The notes under the pieces were generated by a model. The model had not been told where the DNA came from, did no database searches, and saw only the letters and a list, made by a program, of their open reading frames with translations. From NCBI RefSeq assembly GCF_008704535.1, contig NZ_CP023701.1, positions 2,480,001 through 2,544,000 on the forward strand: a stretch of 64,000 bases of DNA, read 5' to 3'. How positions within the stretch are numbered: the stretch's first letter is position 1; every line of letters starts with the position of its first letter. The DNA is from Streptomyces subrutilus (GTDB taxonomy: Bacteria; Actinomycetota; Actinomycetes; Streptomycetales; Streptomycetaceae). Below, piece by piece: positions 43,859 through 53,573 of the stretch. The position numbers were made by a program, and so were the translations under genes.

Positions 43859-45067
43859 CTAGCCCCGCGCGGACGGCACGCGCACGACGAGCGCGTCGCC
43901 CTGCCCGCCGCCGCCGCACAGCGCGGCCGCGCCGACCCCGCCGCCGCGCCGCTTCAGCTCCAGCGCCAGGTGCAGGACCACCCGGGCGCCGGACATGCCG
44001 ATCGGGTGGCCGAGCGCGATGGCGCCGCCGTTCACGTTCACCTTTTCCGGGGTGACCCCGAGGTCCTTCATTGACTGCACGGCGACCGCGGCGAAGGCCT
44101 CGTTGATCTCGATGAGGTCCAGGTCGGCGACGGCCAGGCCCTCCTTCTCCAGGGCGTGCAGGATCGCGTTCGACGGCTGCGACTGGAGGGAGTTGTCGGG
44201 GCCGGCCACGTTGCCGTGGGCGCCGATCTCGGCGAGCCACTCCAGGCCGAGCTCCTCCGCCTTGGCCCTGCTCATCACGACCACGGCGGCCGCGCCGTCG
44301 CTGATCTGCGAGGAGGTGCCGGCCGTGATGGTGCCCTCCTTCGCGAAGGCCGGGCGGAGCCTGCCCAGGGACTCCGCGGTGGTTTCCGGGCGGATGCCCT
44401 CGTCCTGCGCGAACACCACCGGGTCGCCCTTGCGCTGCGGGATCTCGACCGGCACGATCTCGGCCTCGAAGACGCCGTTCTTCTGCGCGGCGGCGGCCCG
44501 CTGGTGCGAGGCGGCCGCGAAGGCGTCCTGCGGGGCGCGCTCGATGCCCAGGCGGGTGTTGTGCTTCTCGGTGGACTCGCCCATCGCGATGTTCTCGAAG
44601 GCGTCGGTCAGTCCGTCGTGGGCCATCGCGTCGAGCATCTCGACGGCGCCGTACTTGTAGCCCTCGCGCGACTTGGGCAGCAGGTGCGGGGCGTTGGTCA
44701 TGGACTCCTGGCCGCCCGCGACCACGATGTCGAACTCCCCCGCGCGGATCAGCTGGTCGGCCAGCGCGATGGCGTCCAGGCCCGAGAGGCACACCTTGTT
44801 GATGGTGAGCGCGGGCACGTTCATCGGGATGCCGGCCTTGACGGCGGCCTGGCGGGCGGGGATCTGGCCGGCGCCGGCCTGGAGCACCTGTCCCATGATC
44901 ACGTACTGGACCTGGTCGCCGGTGATCCCGGCCCGCTCCAGCGCGGACTTGATGGCGAAGCCGCCGAGGTCGGCGCCCGAGAAGGACTTCAGCGAGCCGA
45001 GCAGCCGCCCCATGGGCGTGCGGGCCCCGGCGACGATCACTGAGGTGGTGTTGTTCGATCCGGACAT
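43859..45067 (-). CDS. Acetyl-CoA C-acetyltransferase (thiolase)
   Basis: 402 aa from ATG 45067 (AAGGGG upstream). Thiolase motifs are complete: the acylated Cys in [15 protein letters not shown], the His in [17 protein letters not shown] and the second Cys in [19 protein letters not shown] is present in [13 protein letters not shown]. It condenses two acetyl-CoA to acetoacetyl-CoA or runs in reverse. It is cotranscribed with meaB and divergent from mce. Its product is the precursor of the hydroxybutyryl-CoA handled by the enzyme at 62454-63302. Confidence 0.94.
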   Translation of the reverse strand: MSGSNNTTSVIVAGARTPMGRLLGSLKSFSGADLGGFAIKSALERAGITGDQVQYVIMGQVLQAGAGQIPARQAAVKAGIPMNVPALTINKVCLSGLDAIALADQLIRAGEFDIVVAGGQESMTNAPHLLPKSREGYKYGAVEMLDAMAHDGLTDAFENIAMGESTEKHNTRLGIERAPQDAFAAASHQRAAAAQKNGVFEAEIVPVEIPQRKGDPVVFAQDEGIRPETTAESLGRLRPAFAKEGTITAGTSSQISDGAAAVVVMSRAKAEELGLEWLAEIGAHGNVAGPDNSLQSQPSNAILHALEKEGLAVADLDLIEINEAFAAVAVQSMKDLGVTPEKVNVNGGAIALGHPIGMSGARVVLHLALELKRRGGGVGAAALCGGGGQGDALVVRVPSARG

Positions 45068-45204
45068 GAGGCACAGCCCCTTGAGGATGAGGAGTGAACG
45101 AGGGTTTACCTGAATGTACTGAGCGGTACCCGCGCCGTCACCGGGCTGTCGGTGTGATCGCTGGCACGTTGCGTGACCGCCCTCCTCGGCGGTGCACTGG
45201 TCCC

Positions 45205-45633
45205 ATGCTGACAAGAATCGACCACATCGGGATCGCCTGCTTCGACCTGGACACGACCGTCGAGTTCTACCGTGCCACGTACGGCTTCGAGGTGTTCCAC
45301 ACCGAGGTCAACGAGGAGCAGGGCGTGCGCGAGGCCATGCTCAAGATCAACGGGACCTCGGACGGCGGCGCCTCCTACCTCCAGCTCCTGGAGCCGACCC
45401 GGGAGGACTCCGCGGTGGGCAAGTGGCTGGCCAAGAACGGCGAGGGGGTGCACCACATCGCCTTCGGCACCGAGGACGTCCGGGGCGACTCCGAGGCCAT
45501 CCGCGGCAAGGGCGTCCGCGTCCTGTACGACGAGCCCCGCACCGGCTCGATGGGCTCCTCGATCACCTTCCTGCACCCCAAGGACTGCCACGGCGTCCTG
45601 ACCGAACTGGTCACGGCCAACCCGCAGCACTGA
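45205..45633 (+). CDS. mce: Methylmalonyl-CoA epimerase
   Basis: 142 aa of the vicinal-oxygen-chelate fold. Metal ligands appear in [15 protein letters not shown] (His), ASYLQLLEP (Gln/Glu), [11 protein letters not shown] (His) and the catalytic Glu near GVLTELV. It interconverts the R and S forms of methylmalonyl-CoA, linking mutase and propionyl-CoA carboxylase. TGCACT six bases before ATG 45205 suggests a leaderless start; no Shine-Dalgarno site is visible. Confidence 0.94.
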   Translation: MLTRIDHIGIACFDLDTTVEFYRATYGFEVFHTEVNEEQGVREAMLKINGTSDGGASYLQLLEPTREDSAVGKWLAKNGEGVHHIAFGTEDVRGDSEAIRGKGVRVLYDEPRTGSMGSSITFLHPKDCHGVLTELVTANPQH

Positions 45634-45643
45634 TGTCCCGATT

Positions 45644-45678
45644 CCCCGGCCGGTAGAGTGGCCATGGCTCGGCCGGGG
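45644..45678 (+). terminator. Hairpin behind mce that encloses a -10-like box
   Basis: CCCCGGCCG (45644-45652) and CGGCCGGGG (45670-45678) pair over 9 bp. The 17-base loop contains TAGAGT (45654-45659), a good -10 box that may belong to the scy promoter. Confidence 0.5.
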
Positions 45679-45816
45679 TTTCGGTGCGGAGACGGGGGTC
45701 GGGGCCTGTGACCCCTGCCCCGGTATCTGACACCATTCCCCGGGGGCGTCGTTCAGCGGGCGAGCGATGCTCATTTGGGAGTGAGCTTGCGACCAGGGGA
45801 CGGATGGGACCGCGCT

Positions 45817-48800
45817 GTGCGGGGCTACGAAAGCCAGGAGAGCCATCAGGCCGAGGCCGACCACCTCTCGCTCTTCGAGGCCGAGATGGAGCGGCTGAAG
45901 AAGGAGCGCGGGAAGGCCGTCCAGCACGCCGATGACCTGGGGTACCAGGTCGAGGTGCTGCGCGCCAAGCTCCACGAGGTACGCCGGGCTCTGGCGTCCC
46001 GCCCCGCCTACGACGGCGCGGACATGGGCTACCAGGCGGAGCAGCTGCTCCGCAATGCCCAGATCCAGGCCGACCAGATGCGCTCGGACGCCGAGCGCGA
46101 ACTGCGCGACGCGCGGGCCCAGACCCAGCGCATCCTCCAGGAGCACGCCGAGCACCAGGCGCGCCTCCAGGCGGAGCTGCACGCCGAGGCCGTCAACCGC
46201 CGCCAGCGGCTGGACCAGGAGCTCAACGAGCGCCGCCAGACCGTCGAGGCCCACGTCAACGAGAACGTGGCCTGGGCCGAGCAACTGCGCGCCCGTACCG
46301 AGGCCCAGGCCCGCCGGCTCATGGAGGAGTCCCGCGCCGAGGCCGAGCAGGCCCTCAACGCCGCCCGGTCCGAGGCCGCCCGCGTCGCCGAGGAGACCCG
46401 CCGCCGGCTCGCCGAGGCGTCCGAGACCGGCCGCGCCGAGGCCGAGGCCACGCTGCTGCGCGCCCGCAAGGAGGCCGAGCGGCTGCTGACGGCCGCCTCC
46501 GCCCAGGCCCAGGAGGCCACCGAGCACGCGGAGCGGCTGCGCTCCACCGCCTCCGCCGAGGCCGAGCAGACCCGGCAGCAGAGCATGGACCTCGGGCGGG
46601 TGGCCGAGTCCCGGGTGCAGGAGGCCGACAGCGCGCTGCGCGAGGCCCGCGCCACCGCCGAGAAGCTGCTCGGGGAGGCCGAGGAGAGCGCGGCCCGCCA
46701 GCTGGCCTCGGCCGAGTCGGTCAACGAGCAGCGCACCCGCACCGCCAAGGAGCAGGTGGCCCGGCTGGTCGGGGAGGCCACCAAGGACGCCGAGGCCCTC
46801 AAGACCGAGGCCGAGCAGGCGCTCGCCGACGCCCGCGCCGAGGCCGAGCGGCTGCGCACGGAGGCCGGCGAGCAGGCCCGTACGGCCGCGGCCGAGGACA
46901 CGGCGGCGCAGCTGGCGAAGGCCGCCCGCACCGCCGAGGACGTGCTGAACAAGGCCTCGGAGGACGCCCGGGCGACCACCCGGGCCGCGTCCGAGGAGGC
47001 CGAGCGGATCCGCCGCGAGGCCGAGGCGGAGGCCGACCGGCTGCGGCTCCAGGCGGCGACCACGGCCGACGAGCTCAAGGGCGCCGCGAAGGACGACACC
47101 GAGGAGTACCGGGCCCGCACGGTCGAGCTCCAGGAGGAGGCCCGGCGGCTGCGCGGCGAGGCCGAGCAGCTGCGCGCGGAGGCCGTCGCCGAGGGCGAGC
47201 GGATCCGCGGCGAGGCCCGCCGCGAGGCGGTCCAGCAGATCGAGGAGGCGGCCCGCACGGCCGAGGAGCTCCTCGGCAAGGCCAAGGCGGACGCGGACGA
47301 GCTGCGCGGCGGGGCGACCGCCGAGAGCGAGCGGGTCCGCGCCGAGGCCGTGGAGCGGGCGACGGCCCTGCGCAAGCAGGCCGAGGAGACCCTGGAGCGG
47401 ACCCGCGCGGAGGCGGAGCGGCTGCGCGCCGAGGCCGAGGAGAGGGCGGAGGCCGTCCGGGCCGAGGCGGACGCGGCGGCCGCGGCCCGGCGCGAGGAGA
47501 CCGAGCGGTCCCTCGCGGCGAAGCGGCAGGAGGCCGACGAGGAGCTCGTACGGCTGCACGCGGACGCGGAGGGCCGGCTGGCGACGGCCGAGCAGACGCT
47601 GCGCGACTCCCGCGCGGCGGCGGAGAACGTCCGTCGGGAGACCACCGAGGAGGCCGACCGGCTGCGCGCCGAGGCGGCGGAGCGCATCCGCACCCTGCAG
47701 GCGCAGTCGGAGGCCGAGGCCGACCAGCTGCGCACGGACGCGGCGCAGGACGCCGGCCGGGTGCGCGCGGAGGCCGAGCAGGCCGCCGTACGGCTGACCG
47801 GCGAGGCCGAGGCCGAGGCCGAGCGCGTGCGCTCCGAGGCACAGGAGACCGCGGACCGGCTGCGCGCCGAGGCGAAGGCGGCGGCCGAGCGGGTCGCCGC
47901 GGAGGCCGCGGAGGCGCTGGCGGCGGCGCAGGAGGAGGCGGCCCGCCGCCGCCGGGAGTCCGAGGAGACCCTGGCCTCGGCGCGGACCGACGCGGAGAGC
48001 GAGCGGGCGCAGGCCCGGGAGCAGAGCGAGGAGCTGCTGGCGCAGGCCCGCAAGCGCTCCGAGGAGGCGCAGGCCGAGGCGGTCTGGCTGACGGAGGAGG
48101 CCGAGCGGCGCGCGTCGGAGGTCGTCGCGGCGGCCGAGGCCACCGCGCAGCAGGTGCGCGACGCCGTGGCCGGGCTGCACGAGCAGGCCGAGGAGGAGGT
48201 CGCCGGACTGCGCAGCGCGGCCGAGCACGCGGCGCAGCGCACCCGGACCGAGGCCGAGGAGGAGGCGTCGCGCGTCCGCGCGGACGCCCACGAGGAGCGG
48301 GAGCGGGCCGCCGGGGACGCCGAGCGCATCCGCAGCGAGGCGCGCACCGAGACGGACGCGGCGAAGGCCCTGGCCGAGCGCACGGTCGGCGACGCCATCG
48401 CCGAGGCGGAGCAACTGCGTTCCGACACCGCCGAGTACGCGCAGCGGGTCCGTACGGAGGCCACGGACGCCCTGGCGGCGTCCGAGCGGGACGCGGCCCG
48501 GACCCGGGCGGACGCCCGGGAGGACGCCAACCGCATCCGCGGCGAGGCGGCGGAGTCCCTGGAGGCCTCGCGCGCCGAGGGCCTGGCGATCACCGACGCG
48601 GCGGCCGCGGAGGCCCGCCGGCTCACCGAGGAGGCGCGGGCCGCCAACGCGGTCACGGCCGGGGAGGCGGTGGCCGAGGCCGAGCGGATCACCGCGGAGG
48701 CGGCCCTGACGCTGGAGCAGGCGCGCACGGACGCGGCCCGGCTCACCGAGGAGACCCTGGCGGCCAACGCCGCCACCGTCGGCGAGGCCGAGAGCGCGGC

Positions 48801-50373
48801 CGAGGCGCTGCGCGGCGAGGCCGCCGGCACCCTGGACGAGGCGCGCGCGGAGGGCAACCGGCTGCGCACCGAGGCCGCCGAGCAGGCGGACCGGCTCGTC
48901 GCCGAGGCCGCCTCGGAGGCCGAGAAGCTCACCGCGCGGGCGGCCGAGACGCTGGCGGGGGCGGAGCGCGACGCGACGCGGATCCTGGTGGAGTCGCGCG
49001 CCGAGGGCGACCGGCTCGTGGAGGAGACCCGTGCGGCCAACGAGCTGACGGTCGGCGAGGCCGCGGCGGAGGCCGAGCGGCTGCGCGCGGAGGCGGCGGC
49101 GGCGCTGGACGAGGCGCGCGCGGAGGGCGGCCGGATCATCGGCGAGGCCACCGCGGAGGCCGAGCGGGTCACGGTCGCGGCCAACGAGACGCTGGCCGGC
49201 GCCGAGCGGGACTCCGAGCGGACGATGGACGAGGCGCGCGCGGAGGCCAACCGGCTGCGCAGCGAAGCCGCCGAGCAGGCGGACCGGCTCGTCACCGAGG
49301 CCGCCTCGGAGGCCGAGAAGCTCACCGCGCGCACCCGCAAGGACAACGAGCGCACGGTCGGGGAGGCCGCGAACGAGGCCGAGCGGCTGCGCGCCGAGGC
49401 GGCCGAGGCACTGTCGTCGGCGCAGGAGCACGCGACGCGGACCCGGTCGGAGGCCGAGCGGGTCAAGGCGGAGGCGGCCGCGGCGGCGGAGCGCACCCGT
49501 GCGCAGGCGCGCACCGAGTCCGAGCGGCTGCTCGACGAGGCCCGCGAGGAGGCCAACAAGCGGCGCAGCGAGGCCGCTGAGCAGGTCGACCGGCTCATCA
49601 CCGAGTCCGCGGCGGAGGCCGACAAGCTCACCTCCGACGCGCAGAAGCAGGCCCTGGCCTCCACCACGGCGGCCGAGGAGCAGGCCGACGCGATGGTCGA
49701 CGCGGCGCGCAAGGAGGCGGCGCGGATCACCTCGGAGTCGACGGTCGAGGGCAACTCCCTGGTGGAGAGGGCCCGTACGGACGCCAACGAGCTGCTGGTC
49801 GGCGCGCGCACGGACGCCGCGGCCATAAGGGAGCGTGCGGAGGAGCTGCGCGGCCGGGTCGAGGCGGAGGTCGAGGAGCTGCACGAGCGGGCCCGCCGGG
49901 AGTCGGCCGAGCAGATGAAGTCGGCCGGCGAGCGCGTGGACAAGCTGGTGCGGGCGGCGACCGAGCAGAGCGTCGAGGCCGAGGCGAAGGCCAAGGAGCT
50001 GGTGTCGGACGCGAGCAGCGAGGCGAGCAAGGTCCGCATCGCCGCGGTGCGCAAGGCCGAGGCGCTCCTGAAGGAGGCCGAGCAGAAGAAGGCCGAGCTG
50101 ACCCGCGAGGCGGAGGGCGTCCTGGCCCGGGCGACGGCGGAGGCCGAGCGGCTCGTCGACGAGGGGCGCCGTGAGCTGGCGGTCCTGGTGCGCCGGCGCG
50201 AGGACATTCAGGCGGAGATCTCCCGTGTCCAGGACGTTCTTGAGGCGTTGGAATCATTCGAGGCGCCCTCGGGCGGCGGGAAGCCCGCGGTCGGCGGTCA
50301 GGGCGCGGGGGGCGTGAAGGCCGGCGCGGCAGCGGGGTCCACTCGTTCGGGTGGCAAGTCATCAGAGTCCTAG
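45817..50373 (+). CDS. scy: Scy, polarity-organising coiled-coil protein
   Basis: GTG 45817 gives MRGYESQESHQAEADHLSLFEAEMERLKKER, which matches the N-terminus of Streptomyces Scy as I remember it. The 1518 residues are almost wholly coiled coil, with only Ala, Glu, Arg and Leu-rich helices and few prolines. The N-terminal part (about 15-90; HADDLGYQVEVLRAKLHEVRRAL) resembles the DivIVA-like start. The known role is to organise the tip complex with DivIVA and FilP and set new sites of polar growth. filP follows, as in other streptomycetes. It is longer than the about 1326 aa of S. coelicolor Scy; an internal duplication (residues 1009-1041 and 1140-1172) is visible in the DNA. Confidence 0.95.
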   Translation: MRGYESQESHQAEADHLSLFEAEMERLKKERGKAVQHADDLGYQVEVLRAKLHEVRRALASRPAYDGADMGYQAEQLLRNAQIQADQMRSDAERELRDARAQTQRILQEHAEHQARLQAELHAEAVNRRQRLDQELNERRQTVEAHVNENVAWAEQLRARTEAQARRLMEESRAEAEQALNAARSEAARVAEETRRRLAEASETGRAEAEATLLRARKEAERLLTAASAQAQEATEHAERLRSTASAEAEQTRQQSMDLGRVAESRVQEADSALREARATAEKLLGEAEESAARQLASAESVNEQRTRTAKEQVARLVGEATKDAEALKTEAEQALADARAEAERLRTEAGEQARTAAAEDTAAQLAKAARTAEDVLNKASEDARATTRAASEEAERIRREAEAEADRLRLQAATTADELKGAAKDDTEEYRARTVELQEEARRLRGEAEQLRAEAVAEGERIRGEARREAVQQIEEAARTAEELLGKAKADADELRGGATAESERVRAEAVERATALRKQAEETLERTRAEAERLRAEAEERAEAVRAEADAAAAARREETERSLAAKRQEADEELVRLHADAEGRLATAEQTLRDSRAAAENVRRETTEEADRLRAEAAERIRTLQAQSEAEADQLRTDAAQDAGRVRAEAEQAAVRLTGEAEAEAERVRSEAQETADRLRAEAKAAAERVAAEAAEALAAAQEEAARRRRESEETLASARTDAESERAQAREQSEELLAQARKRSEEAQAEAVWLTEEAERRASEVVAAAEATAQQVRDAVAGLHEQAEEEVAGLRSAAEHAAQRTRTEAEEEASRVRADAHEERERAAGDAERIRSEARTETDAAKALAERTVGDAIAEAEQLRSDTAEYAQRVRTEATDALAASERDAARTRADAREDANRIRGEAAESLEASRAEGLAITDAAAAEARRLTEEARAANAVTAGEAVAEAERITAEAALTLEQARTDAARLTEETLAANAATVGEAESAAEALRGEAAGTLDEARAEGNRLRTEAAEQADRLVAEAASEAEKLTARAAETLAGAERDATRILVESRAEGDRLVEETRAANELTVGEAAAEAERLRAEAAAALDEARAEGGRIIGEATAEAERVTVAANETLAGAERDSERTMDEARAEANRLRSEAAEQADRLVTEAASEAEKLTARTRKDNERTVGEAANEAERLRAEAAEALSSAQEHATRTRSEAERVKAEAAAAAERTRAQARTESERLLDEAREEANKRRSEAAEQVDRLITESAAEADKLTSDAQKQALASTTAAEEQADAMVDAARKEAARITSESTVEGNSLVERARTDANELLVGARTDAAAIRERAEELRGRVEAEVEELHERARRESAEQMKSAGERVDKLVRAATEQSVEAEAKAKELVSDASSEASKVRIAAVRKAEALLKEAEQKKAELTREAEGVLARATAEAERLVDEGRRELAVLVRRREDIQAEISRVQDVLEALESFEAPSGGGKPAVGGQGAGGVKAGAAAGSTRSGGKSSES
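48841..48938 (+). repeat. 98-bp direct repeat inside scy, copy 1
   Basis: Copy 2 is at 49234-49331, 393 bp (131 codons) away and in the same frame, with only four base differences. Identity extends through synonymous positions, which protein constraint alone does not explain. Confidence 0.75.
49234..49331 (+). repeat. 98-bp direct repeat inside scy, copy 2
   Basis: Second copy of 48841-48938. Encodes EAxRLRSEAAEQADRLVT and the following EAASEAEKLTAR segment. Confidence 0.75.
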
Positions 50374-50510
50374 ACGAAGCGCCGCGGCGTGTGCTCCTGA
50401 TGGAGTTTCAGGCGAACGGGGGACAAGCATTCTGTCGCCTTGCCACTCAAAAGGGGTGTCATTGTCCGGATCAAACGCGGATTGACTCGATGACACGCCG
50501 TCCGGGCGCC

Positions 50511-50516
50511 TAGGAT
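50511..50516 (+). promoter_or_regulatory. Probable -10 box of filP
   Basis: TAGGAT at 50511-50516, 52 bases before the filP start. TTGACT (50482-50487) is 23 bp upstream, too far for a standard -35. GTGTCAT (50456-50462) and ATGACAC (50490-50496) form an inverted repeat upstream. The 195-bp scy-filP gap therefore seems to hold a separate filP promoter. Confidence 0.45.
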
Positions 50517-50568
50517 TCCCCTTAACACCTCACGTAGCACCTCATCGGTCTCATTCGACAGGAACCCC

Positions 50569-51507
50569 ATGAGCGACACTTCCTCCCCCTTCGGCTTCGA
50601 GCTCGTGCGGCGTGGTTACGACCGCGGTCAGGTGGACGACCGCATTACCAAGCTGGTCTCCGACCGCGACAGCGCCCTTGGACGCATCAACTCTCTGGAA
50701 AAGCGGATCGAGGAGCTGCACCTCGAAACGCAGAACGCCCAGGCCCAGGTGAGCGACGCCGAGCCGTCGTACGCCGGCCTCGGTGCCCGGGTCGAGAAGA
50801 TCCTCCGGCTGGCCGAAGAGGAGGCGAAGGACCTGCGCGAGGAGGCCCGCCGCGCGGCCGAGCAGCACCGCGAACTCGCCGAGTCGGCCGCCCAGCAGGT
50901 GCGCAACGACGCCGAGTCGTTCGCCGCCGACCGCAAGTCGAAGTCGGAGGACGAGGGCGTCCGCATCGTCGAGAAGGCCAAGGGCGACGCCTCCACCCTG
51001 CGCGCCGAGGCCCAGAAGGACGCGGCCTCCAAGCGCGAGGAGGCCGACGCCCTGTTCGAGGAGACCCGCGCCAAGGCCGCCCAGGCCGCCGCGGACTTCG
51101 AGACGAACCTGGCCAAGCGGCGCGAGCAGTCGGAGCGCGACCTGGCCGGCCGTCAGGCCAAGGCCGAGAAGCGCCTCGCCGAGATCGAGCACCGCGCGGA
51201 GCAGCTGCGCCTGGAGGCCGAGAAGCTCCGTACGGACGCCGAGCGCCGCGCGCGCCAGACGGTGGAGACCGCGCAGCGCCAGGCCGAGGACATCGTGGCC
51301 GACGCCAACGCCAAGGCGGACCGCATCCGCAGCGAGTCCGAGCGCGAGCTGGCGGCGCTCACCAACCGCCGCGACTCGATCAACGCGCAGCTGACCAACG
51401 TCCGCGAGATGCTGGCCACGCTGACCGGTGCGGCCGTCGCCGCGGCCAACCCGATCGTCGACGACGAGCCGGTCTCGCGCGGGGTCCCGGCCCAGCAGAG
51501 CCGCTAG
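50569..51507 (+). CDS. filP: FilP, intermediate-filament-like coiled-coil protein
   Basis: 312 aa; ATG 50569 follows ACAGGAA. The N-terminus SSPFGFELVRRGYDRGQVDDRITKLVSDRDSALGRINSLEKRIEEL shows the DivIVA-like motif region that Streptomyces FilP shares, then a long coiled coil (about 75-285) and a short non-coiled tail (NPIVDDEPVSRGVPAQQSR). FilP forms filament networks behind hyphal tips and supports cell stiffness, interacting with DivIVA and Scy. Size and position next to scy agree with the S. coelicolor protein. Confidence 0.95.
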   Translation: MSDTSSPFGFELVRRGYDRGQVDDRITKLVSDRDSALGRINSLEKRIEELHLETQNAQAQVSDAEPSYAGLGARVEKILRLAEEEAKDLREEARRAAEQHRELAESAAQQVRNDAESFAADRKSKSEDEGVRIVEKAKGDASTLRAEAQKDAASKREEADALFEETRAKAAQAAADFETNLAKRREQSERDLAGRQAKAEKRLAEIEHRAEQLRLEAEKLRTDAERRARQTVETAQRQAEDIVADANAKADRIRSESERELAALTNRRDSINAQLTNVREMLATLTGAAVAAANPIVDDEPVSRGVPAQQSR

Positions 51508-51610
51508 TACGCCGGTTTCCGTACGCCGGGAGCCGCTGCGCATCCCTGAGGGGCCGTATGTCACCTGTTTGAGGTGGCGTACGGCCCTTCGGCGTTCTAG
51601 CGTGGCCCGC

Positions 51611-52639
51611 ATGATCGAGCTTGAGGGACTTACCAAACGATTCGGCGCGAAGACCGCCGTGGACAACCTCAGCTTCCAGGTCAGACCGGGGGTGGTGACG
51701 GGCTTCCTCGGCCCCAACGGGGCGGGCAAGTCCACGACCATGCGCATGATGCTCGACCTCGACAACCCGACCAGCGGTACGGTCCGGATCGACGGCAAGC
51801 ACTACCGGGACCTGCCGGAACCGCTGAAGTACATCGGGGCGCTGCTGGACGCGAAGGCCATGAACGGCGGCCGCAGCGCGTACAACAACCTGCTCTGCCT
51901 CGCCCAGTCGAACCGCATCCCGGAGCGGCGGGTCTCCGAGGTGCTGGACCTGGTGGGCCTGACGGCCGTGGCCCGGAAGAAGTCGAAAGGATTTTCGCTC
52001 GGCATGGGGCAGCGGCTGGGAATCGCCTCCGCCCTGCTCGGCGATCCGGAGATCCTGATGTTCGACGAACCCGTCAATGGTCTGGACCCCGAGGGAATTC
52101 TCTGGATCCGCAATCTGATGAAGGGCCTGGCCGCGGAGGGAAGGACGATCTTCGTCTCCTCGCACCTGATGAGCGAAATGGCGCTGACGGCGGACCATTT
52201 GGTGGTGATCGGGCAGGGCCGGCTGCTGGCGGACCTGTCGATGGCCGATTTCATCCAGCAGAACTCGCGCAGTTTCGTGCGGCTGCGCTCCCCGCAGCAG
52301 GAACGGCTCAAGGACGTCCTGCACGGGGCGGGCATCGACGCGATCAGCGTCCCGGCCACCGGCGCCCTGGAGATCGACGGGGTCGGTCCGGAGCGCCTCG
52401 GCGAGCTCGCGGCCGAGCACCGGATCGTGCTGCACGAACTCAGCCCGCAACGGGCCTCACTGGAGGAAGCGTTCATGCGCATGACGGCGGACTCCGTCGA
52501 GTACCACGCCCACGCCCCCGGAGCCGCCCTCCCCGGCGGACCGGTCGCGCCCGGCGCGGCCACCGACAATCCGGCCCGGCCCGCCGACGTCCCCGCCTGG
52601 GGCGCCGGCTTCGACGCGACGCGCAAGGGCGGCGAGTGA
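51611..52639 (+). CDS. ABC transporter ATP-binding protein (pair 1)
   Basis: 342 aa from ATG 51611; TAGCGT seven bases upstream, leaderless pattern. Walker A GFLGPNGAGKSTTMRM, Q-loop region, signature FSLGMGQRLGIA, Walker B ILMFDEPVNGLDPEG and the switch His in VSSHLMSEM. A C-terminal extension (about 215-342) ends in a Pro/Ala-rich segment. It belongs to the DrrA-like group that works with CcmB/ABC-2-type permeases. It overlaps its permease gene by GTGA. Confidence 0.92.
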   Translation: MIELEGLTKRFGAKTAVDNLSFQVRPGVVTGFLGPNGAGKSTTMRMMLDLDNPTSGTVRIDGKHYRDLPEPLKYIGALLDAKAMNGGRSAYNNLLCLAQSNRIPERRVSEVLDLVGLTAVARKKSKGFSLGMGQRLGIASALLGDPEILMFDEPVNGLDPEGILWIRNLMKGLAAEGRTIFVSSHLMSEMALTADHLVVIGQGRLLADLSMADFIQQNSRSFVRLRSPQQERLKDVLHGAGIDAISVPATGALEIDGVGPERLGELAAEHRIVLHELSPQRASLEEAFMRMTADSVEYHAHAPGAALPGGPVAPGAATDNPARPADVPAWGAGFDATRKGGE

Positions 52640-53421
52640 CCGTGGCCTCCTTCCCCGCCGTCCTCAAGTCCGAGTGGACCAAGATCCGTACGGTCTCCTC
52701 GACCGTCTGGACCCTGGTCGCCGCCGTGGTGGTCACGGTCGGCCTCAGCGCCGCGCTCTGCGCGTTCTTCAACGCCTCCTTCAAGGACATGCCCCCGGAG
52801 CAGCAGCTCACCTTCGACCCGACCGTGGCGAGCTTCGCCGGCATGAGCCTCGGCCAGCTCGCGATGATCGTCTTCGGCGTGCTGGTGGTCGGCACCGAGT
52901 ACAGCTCGGGCATGATCCGCACCTCGCTGGCCGCCGTGCCCCGCCGCGGCAGCTTCCTGTTCGGCAAGCTGCTCGTCGCCACCTCGCTGGCCCTGGTCGT
53001 GGGCCTGGTGACCAGCTTCCTGTCCTTCTTCCTCGGACAGGCCATCCTGGGCGACCGCTCCATCGGCATCGGTGAGGACAACGTGCTGCGGGCCGTGATC
53101 GGCGCCGGGCTCTACATGGCCATGATCGCGCTGTTCTCCATGGGCGTGGCCTCGATCCTGCGCAGCTCGATCCTGGCGCTCGGCATCCTGATGCCGTTCT
53201 TCTTCCTGGTCTCGAACATCCTCGGCGCGGTCGACGCCACCCGGAAGGTCGCCCAGTACTTCCCCGACCAGGCCGGCTCCAAGATCATGCAGGTGGTGCC
53301 GGGCGCCATGGACAGCGGCTCGACCCCCTACGGCCCGTGGGGCGGCTTCGGGATCATGCTTCTGTGGGTGGCCGCCTCGGTGATCGGCGGCTACGTCGTC
53401 CTCCGCAAGCGGGACGCGTGA
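52636..53421 (+). CDS. ABC-2 type permease (pair 1)
   Basis: 261 aa from GTG 52636. The cytosolic N-terminus VASFPAVLKSEWTKIRTVSSTVWTL is typical of ABC-2 permeases fed by LxSEWTKxxSVRS-type elbow helices. Six hydrophobic segments follow (VAAVVVTVGLSAALCAFF, LAMIVFGVLVVGTEY, LALVVGLVTSFLSFFLG and others), ending ASVIGGYVVLRKRDA. It forms the membrane channel of the exporter with the upstream ATPase. Substrate unknown. Confidence 0.9.
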   Translation: MTVASFPAVLKSEWTKIRTVSSTVWTLVAAVVVTVGLSAALCAFFNASFKDMPPEQQLTFDPTVASFAGMSLGQLAMIVFGVLVVGTEYSSGMIRTSLAAVPRRGSFLFGKLLVATSLALVVGLVTSFLSFFLGQAILGDRSIGIGEDNVLRAVIGAGLYMAMIALFSMGVASILRSSILALGILMPFFFLVSNILGAVDATRKVAQYFPDQAGSKIMQVVPGAMDSGSTPYGPWGGFGIMLLWVAASVIGGYVVLRKRDA

Positions 53422-53573
53422 GCACCGTCTCCCCCTGACGTACTACGGGTGATCCCCGAGCCGGCCTCAGGGTCGGTTCAGGGATCACGCCCGGGACGGA
53501 ACCGGCGCGGACTCGATATCCTCTTAATCCTTACGCGGGCGAAAGTCGTCCCGGCCTGGTAAGGGGCAGCAAG

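Noticed and set aside
42001-44055. 684-codon Arg/Pro-rich plus frame over the PepSY and meaB region
   Set aside because: Overlaps two well-supported genes and a terminator; composition typical of a wrong frame in GC-rich DNA.
45106-50207. Long antisense frames across scy (1592 and 1392 codons, Leu/Arg- or Ser/Ala-rich)
   Set aside because: They mirror the repetitive GAGGCC-type codons of the coiled coil and have no ribosome site, promoter or recognisable fold.
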